From: Microbacterium dauci
GTDB taxonomy: Bacteria; Actinomycetota; Actinomycetes; Actinomycetales; Microbacteriaceae
Reading direction: 5' to 3'
Length of the DNA stretch: 64,000 nt
NCBI RefSeq assembly: GCF_030065535.1
Contig: NZ_JASJND010000004.1
Span: forward strand, 1-64,000
Part shown: one piece after another, positions 34,931 to 43,643 of the stretch
Layout: each line of letters opens with the position of its first letter
Position numbering within the stretch: position 1 is the first letter of the stretch
Notes under the pieces: generated by a model
The model's input: the letters and a program-made list of their open reading frames with translations, nothing else
The model's database searches: none
Told to the model about the DNA's origin: nothing
Made by a program: the position numbers and the translations under genes

Positions 34931-37441
34931 GTGAGTGTGCTCCGTGATTACGCCACGGCAGTGTCGCAGCCGACACTGCCGTTCGCGTCGACGGTCGACG
35001 CCCGCTACGACGAAGTCGTCGACACCGACGGCACCCTCCGACCCGCATGGCGTGCACTCGCCTCGCTCGCCCTCGGGCTGACGCAGGACGAGCTGTCCCG
35101 TGTCGACGGCGAGATCGTCCGCTTCCTCGCCGACGACGGCGTCTCGTACGCGCGCGCCGGCGACGACCTGCAGCCCTGGCAGCTCGACCCCATGCCGTTC
35201 GTGTTCGACGCCCCGGGCTGGGCGCGCCTCGAAGTCGGCCTCGCACAGCGCGCCGAACTCCTGAACGCGCTGCTCGCCGACCTCTACGGCCCGCAGACCG
35301 TCCTCCGCGAGGGAATCGTCCCGGCCGCGACGGTGGTCGGACACGCCGGCTTCGTCCGGGCGGTCGCGCGTGCGCACCCGGCATCCGGCACCCCCCTGCT
35401 GCTGTCGGCCACCGATCTCGGGCGGGATGCCGCAGGCGAGTGGCACGTGCTCGCCGACCGGGTGCAGGCGCCGTCGGGCCTCGGCTACGCCGCCGAGAAC
35501 CGCCGCGTCATCTCGCAGGTGCTGCCCGACCTCCTCGATGAGGGCGCGCTGCACCGCATGGACCCGTACTTCGCGGCGCTCCGCGCGGCGCTCATCGCCG
35601 CCGCACCCGAGGGCACGACGCATCCGCGCATCGTCGTCATGTCGCCGGGACCGCTGTCGGAGACCGCGTTCGACCAAGCGTTCCTCGCGACGGCGCTCGG
35701 CTTCCCACTGGTGCAGGGCAGCGACCTCGTCGTGCGCGAGGGCAGCGTGTGGATCAAGCCCGCCGGGTGGCCGAAGCGCGTGCCGACCGAGCGGGTCGAC
35801 GTGATCCTGCGGCGGGTCGACGCGGAGTGGTGCGATCCCCTCGAACTGCGGTCGGGCTCACGGCTCGGCGTCGCCGGTCTCACCGAGGCCGCGCGCCGCG
35901 GACGCGTCACGCTCGTCAACGGGCTCGGCGCCGGCGTGCTCGAGAACCCTGCGCTCATGCCGTATCTGCCCGCGGTCTGCGAGCACCTCCTCGGCGAGCA
36001 GCTGCGGCTGCCGTCGGTGCCCACCTGGTGGCTCGGCGACGCCGACGCTCGCGGTGACGTGTTGGCGCGGATCGAGGGCGACGATCCGACGCTCGAGGTG
36101 CGCCTCATCGACGAGCCGCGCCGCCGCCTCGCGATCCCCTCGGGCGAGCTCGTCGCGCGCGTGCTCGCCGAGCCGCACAGGTACGCGGCGCAGGAGCAGC
36201 TGCCGCTGTCGCAGGTCCCGGTGTGGAACGGCGGGGCCGCGGCATCCGCTCTGCCGGTCATCCTGCGCGGGTTCTCCGTCCGCTTCGGGTCGACCTACCG
36301 GCCGCTTGTCGGCGGTCTCGCGACGGTGCGCGATGCGCCGGATGCCGCGCCGCGGACGAAGGACGTCTGGGTGCTGAAGGCCGACGAGACCGACCCCGAC
36401 CAGGGCATCGCCGACGTGGCGGCCCTCCCCACGACCCGCAGCGACCCGACCTTCGCACCGCGTGCCCTCAGCGACATGTTCTGGACGGGCCGCTACGCCG
36501 AGCGCACCGAAGACCTGCTGCGGCTCGTCCTCGCGACGCAGGCCGCACTCGATCAGCCGGGCGCCTACACGCCCGCCCGTGCCGCCGAGAGCGTGCGCGT
36601 CCTGCTCGCGTCGCTCGACGCGCTCGCCGGACGGCGCGAGGCCGACCCCGAAGCCGAGTTCCGTTCCCTGCTGCTGGATGCCACGCGTCCAGGCTCCGCC
36701 GCGCACTCGATCGCCCGCCTGCGCGACGCGATGGAGGGCGTCCGCGACCAGCTGTCGGGCGACACCTGGCGGGTGTTCTCGAACATCGAGCGGGCCGTGC
36801 GCGCGCTGCGGAGCTCGCCGCACCCGCACCGCACCGCGGAGTCGGCGGGACGCATGCTCGCCTCGATGCTGTCGCTCTACGGCGTGACCGCGAACATGAT
36901 CCGCGACGCCGGCTGGCACATGATCGAGGCCGGCCGCTACCTCGAGCGCGGCCTGCAGCTGTCGGCACTGCTGACCTCGACGCTCGCGATCAGTCGCACA
37001 CCGCGCACCGACCGCGAAGTGCTCGAGTCACTGCTGGTCACCGCCGAGAGCGTCGTCACGCACCGTCGCCGGTACCGGGGCAGCGCCCGCGCGGCCGACG
37101 TCGTCGAGCTGCTGCTGCTCGATGCGAGCAACCCGAGGTCGCTCGCCTTCTCGCTCGCGACGATGCGCGGTCACCTGGCCGCAATGCCGGCATCGACGGG
37201 TTCCACGCGCGCGGAACGGCTCCTCGACCACCTCGAGACCGAGCTCGCCGCCATCGACGTCGCCGACCTCACCGCCGTCGTCGGCGGTCGCCGCGACCGG
37301 CTCGTCGAGACGCTGACCGACGTCACCGCCCAGCTCGAGCAGCTCGCCGACGCGATCGGACACCTCCACTTCGAAGCCGGCCCGCCGGCCGTGTCGATGG
37401 CGGAGCTGTCGCTCATCGAGCTCGCGGAGGTGCGACCGTGA
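34931..37441 (+). CDS. Circularly permuted ATP-grasp / alpha-E fusion protein
   Basis: 836 aa, fusing two proteins that are often separate genes. The N-terminal circularly permuted ATP-grasp ligase-like domain (about residues 1-490; VSYARAGDDLQPWQLDPMPF, RVISQVLPDLLDEG, GLGAGVLENPALMPYLP) is followed by an alpha-E helical domain (DMFWTGRYAERTEDLLRLV, about 515, through MIRDAGWHMIEAGRYLERGLQL). Proteins of this pair are proposed to form peptide-like amide bonds and are regularly found with transglutaminase-like proteases, as here. Product unknown. GTG at 34931 has AGGAGAGGG upstream. GTGA overlap with the transglutaminase gene. Confidence 0.82.
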   Translation: MSVLRDYATAVSQPTLPFASTVDARYDEVVDTDGTLRPAWRALASLALGLTQDELSRVDGEIVRFLADDGVSYARAGDDLQPWQLDPMPFVFDAPGWARLEVGLAQRAELLNALLADLYGPQTVLREGIVPAATVVGHAGFVRAVARAHPASGTPLLLSATDLGRDAAGEWHVLADRVQAPSGLGYAAENRRVISQVLPDLLDEGALHRMDPYFAALRAALIAAAPEGTTHPRIVVMSPGPLSETAFDQAFLATALGFPLVQGSDLVVREGSVWIKPAGWPKRVPTERVDVILRRVDAEWCDPLELRSGSRLGVAGLTEAARRGRVTLVNGLGAGVLENPALMPYLPAVCEHLLGEQLRLPSVPTWWLGDADARGDVLARIEGDDPTLEVRLIDEPRRRLAIPSGELVARVLAEPHRYAAQEQLPLSQVPVWNGGAAASALPVILRGFSVRFGSTYRPLVGGLATVRDAPDAAPRTKDVWVLKADETDPDQGIADVAALPTTRSDPTFAPRALSDMFWTGRYAERTEDLLRLVLATQAALDQPGAYTPARAAESVRVLLASLDALAGRREADPEAEFRSLLLDATRPGSAAHSIARLRDAMEGVRDQLSGDTWRVFSNIERAVRALRSSPHPHRTAESAGRMLASMLSLYGVTANMIRDAGWHMIEAGRYLERGLQLSALLTSTLAISRTPRTDREVLESLLVTAESVVTHRRRYRGSARAADVVELLLLDASNPRSLAFSLATMRGHLAAMPASTGSTRAERLLDHLETELAAIDVADLTAVVGGRRDRLVETLTDVTAQLEQLADAIGHLHFEAGPPAVSMAELSLIELAEVRP

Positions 37442-38319
37442 AGCGTTACCGCGTCTGGCACCGCACCGCCTACACGTACAGCGACGCCGTGCACGACAGC
37501 GTCGGGCAGTTCCACCTGCTGCCCCGCGAACTGCCGTGGCAGCAGATCGCGGCATCCGGTGTCACCGTCGAACCCGAGCCGGGCGACATGGCACCGGGCA
37601 TCGACTACTTCGGCAACTCGTCGACCTACTTCCACGTCACCGACCCGCACGAGGCGCTCACGATCGAGTCGTCGAGCGACGTGACCGTGATGGTGCCCGA
37701 GTACGACGCCGACGCGCTCGCCCAGCCGTGGGAGCTCGCCCGCCCGCTGCAGCATCCGTCGCTCGAAGGCGCGTGGCAGGCGACCGAGTACGCGCTCGAG
37801 TCGCCGCGCGTGCAGCACGTTGCGGCGGCGACCGCGTACGGCGCCGAGTCGCTCACGCCCGGTCGCCCCATCGGCGAGGCCGCGACCGACCTGATGCAGC
37901 GCATCCACCGCGACTTCGACTACGACAAGACCGCCACCACCGTGACGAGCACGGTCGCCGACGCGATGGCCGCCCGCGCCGGTGTGTGCCAGGACTTCGC
38001 GCACGTCGCCCTCGCATGCCTGCGCGCGCACGGCGTCGCCGCACGGTACGTGTCGGGCTACCTCGCGACCCAGCCGCCGCCCGGCAAGGAGCGCGTGTTC
38101 GGCGCCGACGCATCGCACGCGTGGCTCGCCGTCTGGCTGCCCGGCACCGACCAGTGGCTCGCGATCGATCCCACCAACGACCAGTGGGCGAACGACCGCT
38201 ACATCACCGTCGCGTGGGGGCGGGACTACGGCGACGTCTCGCCCGTCCGCGGCATCATCTTCACCGACGCGAAGACCTCGACCCTGCGGGTGCAGGTCGA
38301 CGTCGCGCCGCTCGACTGA
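37438..38319 (+). CDS. Transglutaminase-like cysteine protease
   Basis: 293 aa, cytosolic. N-terminal beta domain starting with the family signature KRYRVWHRTAYTYSDAV, then the transglutaminase core with Cys in RAGVCQDFAHVALACLRAHG (about residue 183), His in FGADASHAWLAVW and Asp in WLAIDPTNDQ, the full catalytic triad. Coupled to the ATP-grasp/alpha-E gene through GTGA, supporting joint action, perhaps synthesis and cleavage of a short peptide or amide. A palindromic repeat follows the gene. Confidence 0.85.
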   Translation: MKRYRVWHRTAYTYSDAVHDSVGQFHLLPRELPWQQIAASGVTVEPEPGDMAPGIDYFGNSSTYFHVTDPHEALTIESSSDVTVMVPEYDADALAQPWELARPLQHPSLEGAWQATEYALESPRVQHVAAATAYGAESLTPGRPIGEAATDLMQRIHRDFDYDKTATTVTSTVADAMAARAGVCQDFAHVALACLRAHGVAARYVSGYLATQPPPGKERVFGADASHAWLAVWLPGTDQWLAIDPTNDQWANDRYITVAWGRDYGDVSPVRGIIFTDAKTSTLRVQVDVAPLD

Positions 38320-38350
38320 CGGCCGGGTTTCGGGGCGCGTCGCGGGCCCG

Positions 38351-38442
38351 CGCGTGCGCGGATGCAATGGATCGTGGCCGACGCGCCGCGGCGCGGCATC
38401 CATCCCCGGCGCGTCGCGCGGGATCCATTGCATTCGTGCGCG
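38351..38442. repeat. Nested palindromic repeat, copy 1
   Basis: Outer arms GCGGATGCAATGGATC (38358-38373) and GATCCATTGCAT (38422-38433) flank inner GC-rich arms including CGACGCGCCG and CGGCGCGTCG. It lies between convergent genes. The same element recurs at 45249-45339 and 55150-55240. Confidence 0.75.
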
Positions 38443-38491
38443 AACGGTGACCAGCGGATGCCGCAGGCCAGGCCCACCGACTGCGACGAGC

Positions 38492-39202
38492 TCAGGCCAA
38501 GAAGCCGCGCAGCAGCGCCTCGGACCCGGCGAGATGGTCGAGCACGGCGGCCTCGGCCGCGTCGGGCCGACCGGTGAGGATGGATGCCACGATGCGGTCG
38601 TGCTGCGCGTCGGAGTGCTCGATGTTGCGCGGCAGCAGCGGGAACGTGTCGAGCCACGCGTTCACCCGCGCACGGTTCTCGACGACGAGCGGCAGCAGCG
38701 ACGGGATGCCGGCGAGCTCCGCGATCGTCAGGTGGAGCAGCGAGTCGAGTCGGCGGTAGTCCCCGGCGGATGCCGCGGCCGTGGCCGCATGCCGATCTTC
38801 GAGGGTCGCGCGCGCGGCGTCCGTCAGCATCCGCGACGCCGCGGCCCGCGCCGCCCCCGCCTCGAGCACCCGCCGGAGTCCCAGCACGTCGTCAAGCTCT
38901 GCCGCGTCGACCGGACCGTCGGCGGACGGCGGCAACGGGTCGGCGACGAACGTGCCGCCGTACCTGCCGCGCCGCCGCACGACGTAGCCGGCGTCGGCGA
39001 GCTCGCCGATCGCCTGCCGCACGGTGTCACGGCTGACCGCGTACCGCTCGGCGAGCTCGCGCTCCGAGGGCAGCGACTCCCCCGGCGCGACGAGCCCCAG
39101 CCGCACCGTCTGCACGAGCCGCGCGACCGTGTCTTCGAGCGCGTTCCCGCCGCGCACCGGCCGGTAGACGGTGCGACCGAGGTCGTGCGGCGGGTGCGTC
39201 AT
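38492..39202 (-). CDS. GntR-family (FadR subfamily) regulator
   Basis: 236 aa. An N-terminal winged helix (LAPGESLPSERELAERYAVSRDTVRQAIGELADAGYVVRR, about residues 37-75) precedes an all-helical FCD effector domain (LGLRRVLEAGAARAAASRM...IEHSDAQHDRIVASILTGRPDAAEAAV) with the His/Asp metal-site pattern. Last gene of the amine-catabolic operon, 4 bp after the SDR gene, and presumably controls it in response to the amine or its glutamylated form. Confidence 0.82.
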   Translation of the reverse strand: MTHPPHDLGRTVYRPVRGGNALEDTVARLVQTVRLGLVAPGESLPSERELAERYAVSRDTVRQAIGELADAGYVVRRRGRYGGTFVADPLPPSADGPVDAAELDDVLGLRRVLEAGAARAAASRMLTDAARATLEDRHAATAAASAGDYRRLDSLLHLTIAELAGIPSLLPLVVENRARVNAWLDTFPLLPRNIEHSDAQHDRIVASILTGRPDAAEAAVLDHLAGSEALLRGFLA

Positions 39203-39206
39203 GCGT

Positions 39207-39980
39207 TCAGAGCGGTGTCACGTACGCGTTCGTGATGCCGCCGTCGACGACGAACGCGTTCGCCGTGATGAACGAGGCGTCGTCGGATGCCAGGAACGCG
39301 ACGGCCGCCGCGAGTTCTTCGGGCTCTGCGAACCGGCCCATCGGCACGTGCACGAGGCGGCGCTGCGCACGCTCCGGGTCCTTCGCGAACAGTTCGCGCA
39401 GCAGCGGCGTGTTCACCGGGCCCGGGCACAGCGCGTTGACACGGATGCCCTGGCGCGCGAACTGCACGCCGAGTTCGCGGGTCATCGCGAGGACGCCGCC
39501 CTTGGATGCGGTGTACGAGATCTGCGAGGTCGCCGACCCGAGCAGCGCGACGAACGACGCCGTGTTGATGATCGAGCCCTTACCCGCGGGCACCATGTGG
39601 CGCAGGGCGGCGCGCGAGCACAGGTAGACGCTCTTGAGGTTGACGTCCTGCACGCGATCCCACGCGGGCAGCTCGGTGGTCTCGATCGAGTCGTCGTCGG
39701 CGGGCGAGATGCCCGCGTTGTTGAATGCGATGTCGACCGACCCGAGGTCGGCCGCGACGCCGTCGAACAGCGCGTCGACTGATGCCTGGTCGGCCACATT
39801 CACTTCGCGGTATACACCGCCCACCTCGGCGGCGGCGCGCTCACCCGAGGCCGGGTCGAGGTCGGCGATGACGACGCGGGCGCCCTCGGCGGCGAAGCGG
39901 CGGGCGGTCGCGAGGCCGATGCCGCTGGCGCCGCCGGTGATGACGGCGACGCGGCCGGCGAGTCGCTGGGTGAGGTCCAT
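39207..39980 (-). CDS. SDR-family oxidoreductase
   Basis: 257-aa classical short-chain dehydrogenase: NAD(P) motif TGGASGIG (about residues 14-21), Asp of IADLDP, NNAG, catalytic Ser region and Y-T-A-S-K (YTASK), and C-terminal PGPVNTPLL. The Asp after beta-2 points to NAD. Such SDRs recur in actinobacterial gamma-glutamyl-amine operons, but their step is not established. Start ATG 39980 with a 36-bp gap from the aldehyde dehydrogenase. Confidence 0.8.
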   Translation of the reverse strand: MDLTQRLAGRVAVITGGASGIGLATARRFAAEGARVVIADLDPASGERAAAEVGGVYREVNVADQASVDALFDGVAADLGSVDIAFNNAGISPADDDSIETTELPAWDRVQDVNLKSVYLCSRAALRHMVPAGKGSIINTASFVALLGSATSQISYTASKGGVLAMTRELGVQFARQGIRVNALCPGPVNTPLLRELFAKDPERAQRRLVHVPMGRFAEPEELAAAVAFLASDDASFITANAFVVDGGITNAYVTPL

Positions 39981-40016
39981 GGTGGTGCCTTTCGGGAGAG
40001 CAGATGCAGGTGGGAA

Positions 40017-41369
40017 TCAGGTGGCGTAGAAGACGTTCTTGGTCTCGGTGAAGTGCTCCGCGGCATCCGGTCCGAGTTCACGGCCGAGCCCGGAGCCCTT
40101 CATGCCACCGAACGGCGTCGTGTACCGGACCGACGAGTGCGAGTTCACCGAAAGGACACCGCTGCGAACACCGCGGGACACGCGGATGCCGCGGGCGAGG
40201 TTCTCGGTCCAGATCGAGCCGGCGAGGCCGTAGACGGTGTCGTTCGCGAGCGCGATGGCGTCGGCCTCGTCATCGAACGGCAGCACCGCGACGACCGGAC
40301 CGAAGACCTCCTCCTTCGCGATGCGGTCCTCGCGTCCGGCGAGGACGACGGTGGGCGGGAACCAGAACCCGTCGCCGGTCGGTGCCGAACCTCGGAACGC
40401 GACGTCGGCGCCGTCGACGTATGCCGAGACGCGTTCACGCTGCGCAGCCGAGATGAGTGGGCCCATCTCGGTCGCTTCGTCGTTCGGGTCTCCGACGCGC
40501 CACGCGGCGACGGCGGGCTCGAGCAGCTCGAGGAACCGGTCGTACACCGATCGCTCGACGAGCAGTCGGCTACGGGCGCAGCAGTCCTGCCCGGCGTTGT
40601 CGAACACCGACCCGGGCACCCCAGCGGCGGCGCGTTCGAGGTCGGCGTCGGCGAACACGATGTTGGCGCTCTTGCCGCCGAGTTCGAGCGTCACCGGCTT
40701 GAGCTCGCGAGCGCAGCCCGCGGCGACTTCGGTGCCGACCCGCGTCGAGCCGGTGAACACGACCTTGCGCACGTCGGGGTGCGAGACGAAGCGCTCGCCC
40801 ACGACGGGCCCGGCGCCCGTGACGACCTCGAACAGCCCCTCCGGCAGCCCCGCCTCGAGGGCGAGGTCGCCGAGTCGCATCGCGGTGAGCGGCGTGAGCT
40901 CGGCCGGCTTCAGCACGACGGCGTTGCCGGCGGCGAGCGCGGGCGCGAAGCCCCACGCGGCGATAGTCATGGGGAAGTTCCACGGCACGATGATCCCGAC
41001 GACGCCGTACGGCTCGAGGTACGTGACGTCGAGGCCGCCGGCGACCGGGATCTGCTTGCCGATGAGTCGCTCCGGGGCGCCCGCGTAGTACTGCAGCACC
41101 TGCGCGACGTGCGCCGCCTCCCAGCGCGCCGACCCGACGGGATGCCCCGCCTCGAGCACCTCGAGCTGCGCGAGCTCCTCGGCGTGCGCCTCGACGACGG
41201 CTGCGAACCGGCGCAGCGCGTCGGCCCGATCGACCGGGGCGAGCGCCGCCCAGCCGCGCTGCGCCGCGACGGCCCGCGCGACCGCGGCATCCGTCTCGGC
41301 GATCGATGCGGCCGGCACGTCGCGGATCGCGGCGCCGGTCGCGGGATTCAGGACGGTGTGGACGCTCAT
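40017..41369 (-). CDS. Aldehyde dehydrogenase (gamma-glutamyl-aminoaldehyde type)
   Basis: 450-aa NAD(P)-dependent aldehyde dehydrogenase. Motifs PWNFPMTIAAW, FTGSTRVG, ELGGKSANIVF (catalytic Glu) and FDNAGQDCCARSR (catalytic Cys), ending GSGLGRELGPDAAEHFTETKNV. In this operon it should oxidise the aldehyde formed from a gamma-glutamylated amine, the PuuC-like step. ATG 41369 overlaps the hydrolase stop (ATGA); a longer upstream frame lacks family similarity. Confidence 0.84.
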   Translation of the reverse strand: MSVHTVLNPATGAAIRDVPAASIAETDAAVARAVAAQRGWAALAPVDRADALRRFAAVVEAHAEELAQLEVLEAGHPVGSARWEAAHVAQVLQYYAGAPERLIGKQIPVAGGLDVTYLEPYGVVGIIVPWNFPMTIAAWGFAPALAAGNAVVLKPAELTPLTAMRLGDLALEAGLPEGLFEVVTGAGPVVGERFVSHPDVRKVVFTGSTRVGTEVAAGCARELKPVTLELGGKSANIVFADADLERAAAGVPGSVFDNAGQDCCARSRLLVERSVYDRFLELLEPAVAAWRVGDPNDEATEMGPLISAAQRERVSAYVDGADVAFRGSAPTGDGFWFPPTVVLAGREDRIAKEEVFGPVVAVLPFDDEADAIALANDTVYGLAGSIWTENLARGIRVSRGVRSGVLSVNSHSSVRYTTPFGGMKGSGLGRELGPDAAEHFTETKNVFYAT

Positions 41370-42127
41370 GCGGGGACTCCCCGCTTCGACACCGCGTAGG
41401 CATCGGCAGCGGCGACGAGGCCGAGGAACAGGCGTCGGTCGGCCGAGTTCTCCTCGGGATGCCACTGCACGGCGACGAGGTAGTCATCGCCGGGCGTCTC
41501 GAACGCCTGCACGAGGCCGTCGTCGGTCCGCGCCGTCACGACGAGGCCGTCACCGACCCGGTCGACGCCCTGGTGGTGGTAGCTGTGCACCCCGAACGGG
41601 CCCGCGCCGAGGAGGCCGGCGAGCTTGGTGTCGGCATCCACCTCAACGGTGTTCTCGGCGAAGACGCCGCCGCCGATGCGGAACCGCTCGGTGCCGAGCG
41701 CCTCGGGCAGGTGCTGGTGCAGCGTGCCGCCGAAGGCGACGTTGATGAGCTGCAGGCCGCGGCAGATCCCGAACACCGGGATGCCGCGCTCCCGCGCACC
41801 CGCGAGCAGCGCGAGTTCCCACGCGTCGCGGTCGGCGCGGGCGGGGTCGGTGAGCGGATGCCGCTCCGCTCCGTAGAGCTCGGGCTGCACGTCGAGGCCG
41901 CCGGTCAAGATGAGGCCGTCGAGTCCGTCGAGGACGGCTGCGGCCGCGGCATCCGGGGACGGCTGCGGCGGGAGCAGCACCGCGACGCCACCCGACGCGG
42001 TCACCGAGTCGAAGTATTGCTGCGGCAGGAAGCTGGCGCGCACGTCCCAGACGCCCTGCTTCGCCTGCTCGAGGTAGGTGGTGAGGCCGATGACCGGGCG
42101 GCGGAGGTCAGAGTCGTTCGAAGCCAC
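41366..42127 (-). CDS. Gamma-glutamyl-gamma-aminobutyrate hydrolase-like class I amidotransferase
   Basis: 253-aa PuuD-like hydrolase that releases glutamate from the gamma-glutamylated product. Class I glutamine amidotransferase triad: Cys in GIPVFGICRGLQL (about residue 119), His and Glu in VAVQWHPEE. N-terminal RPVIGLTTY and LILTGGLDVQPELYG are typical of the PuuD group. Start overlaps the 3' end of the ligase gene by 20 bp. Confidence 0.85.
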   Translation of the reverse strand: MASNDSDLRRPVIGLTTYLEQAKQGVWDVRASFLPQQYFDSVTASGGVAVLLPPQPSPDAAAAAVLDGLDGLILTGGLDVQPELYGAERHPLTDPARADRDAWELALLAGARERGIPVFGICRGLQLINVAFGGTLHQHLPEALGTERFRIGGGVFAENTVEVDADTKLAGLLGAGPFGVHSYHHQGVDRVGDGLVVTARTDDGLVQAFETPGDDYLVAVQWHPEENSADRRLFLGLVAAADAYAVSKRGVPA

Positions 42128-43463
42128 GGATGCGCTCCCAGTCGGTGACGGCCGCGTCGTAGGCCTCGACCTCGATGCGCGCCTGGTTCAGGTAGTGGGC
42201 CACGACGTCGTCGCCGAACGCCGCGCGTGCCACCTCGGATTCCGAGAACAGCTGGGCCGCCTCGCGGAGTGTCGTGGGCAGGTGCGCGACATCGGAATCG
42301 TACGCGTTGCCGGTGAGCGGCGCGGGCAGCTCGAGCTCGTGCTCGATGCCGTGCAGGCCGCCCGCGATGATGGCCGAGATCGCAAGGTACGGGTTCACGT
42401 CGCCGCCGGGCACCCGGTTCTCGACGCGCAGTGAGTGGCCGTGCCCGACGACGCGGAGCGCGCAGGTGCGGTTGTCGATGCCCCACGCGACGCCGGTGGG
42501 CGCGAAGGTGCCCTTGGCGTAGCGCTTGTACGAGTTGATCGTCGGCGCATAGAGCAGCGTGAACTCGCGGAGGGTGGCGAGGATGCCGGCGATCCAGTGC
42601 TCCATGAGCTTCGAGAAGCCGTACTCGCCGTCACCCGCCATGACCGCGGAGCCGTCGTTGCCGCGCACCGAGAGGTGGATGTGGCAGCTGTTGCCCTCGC
42701 GCTGGTCGAACTTCGCCATGAAGGTGAGGGACTGCCCATGGGCGTCGGCGATCTCCTTCGCGCCGTTCTTGTAGATCGTGTGCTGGTCGGCGGTCTCGAT
42801 GATCTCGGCGTAGCGGAACGCGATCTCCTGCTGGCCGTCGTTGCACTCGCCCTTCACGCCTTCGCAGTAGAGCCCGGCGCCCTCCATGCCGCGGCGGATG
42901 TCGCGCAGCAGCGGCTCGAGCCTGGTGGTGGCGAGCAGGTTGTAGTCGACGTTGTAGTCGGTGGATGCCGTCAGGCCCTGGTACCGCTTCGCCCAGGCAT
43001 CCCGGAACGAGTCGTCGAACACGATGAACTCGAGCTCGGTGCCCGAGAACGCGACGAGGCCCTTCTCTGCGAGTCGATCACGCTGCGCCTGCAGGATGCC
43101 GCGGGGCGACTGCACCACGGGCGAGCCGTCGACGTACAGCAGGTCGGCGATGACGAGCGCGGTCGCCGGCTGCCACGGGATGCGACGGAGCGTTTCGATG
43201 TCGGGACGCAGCATCATGTCGCCGTAGCCCTTGTCCCAGCTCGACATCGCGTAGCCGTCGACCGTGTTCATGTCGACGTCGACCGACAGCAGGTAGTCGC
43301 AGACCTCGGCGCCGTGCTTCCCGACCTCGTCGACCCAGAAGCGGCCCGCGACGCGCTTGCCGACGAGGCGGCCCTGCGCGTCGGGGAACGCGACGATGAC
43401 CGTGTCGATCTCGTCGGCGGCGATTGCTGCTTCGAGCTGCGCGGCGGTCAGGTTGCCCGGCAT
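42108..43463 (-). CDS. Gamma-glutamylamine synthetase (glutamine synthetase family)
   Basis: 451-aa glutamine-synthetase-fold ligase that probably joins glutamate to an amine (ethanolamine, putrescine or another polyamine) with ATP. GS motifs are present: SGTELEFIVF (metal Glu), GECNDGQQEIAFRYAE, EGNSCHIHLS, and the ATP/ammonia-site region KRYAKGTFAPTGVAWGIDNRTCALRV. Absence of a classical GlnA C-terminal adenylylation context and the linked hydrolase and aldehyde dehydrogenase point to catabolism rather than nitrogen assimilation. ATG 43463 has AAGGAG upstream; the longer frame is rejected. Confidence 0.83.
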   Translation of the reverse strand: MPGNLTAAQLEAAIAADEIDTVIVAFPDAQGRLVGKRVAGRFWVDEVGKHGAEVCDYLLSVDVDMNTVDGYAMSSWDKGYGDMMLRPDIETLRRIPWQPATALVIADLLYVDGSPVVQSPRGILQAQRDRLAEKGLVAFSGTELEFIVFDDSFRDAWAKRYQGLTASTDYNVDYNLLATTRLEPLLRDIRRGMEGAGLYCEGVKGECNDGQQEIAFRYAEIIETADQHTIYKNGAKEIADAHGQSLTFMAKFDQREGNSCHIHLSVRGNDGSAVMAGDGEYGFSKLMEHWIAGILATLREFTLLYAPTINSYKRYAKGTFAPTGVAWGIDNRTCALRVVGHGHSLRVENRVPGGDVNPYLAISAIIAGGLHGIEHELELPAPLTGNAYDSDVAHLPTTLREAAQLFSESEVARAAFGDDVVAHYLNQARIEVEAYDAAVTDWERIRGFERL

Positions 43464-43643
43464 CCGATCACTCCTTCGCGGCGGCGGGTGCCGCTCTGTA
43501 ACGAGAAACTTACATCCCAAAGGTAGACAGGGCATACCAATAGCGTCCACACTCTTCGCAAGGCGCGGCCAGCGCGCCCACCCGAGAGCGCACGCGCGCC
43601 GCCCAACGGCGCACATGCGCCGACCCGTAGCCAGGAGGTCGTA

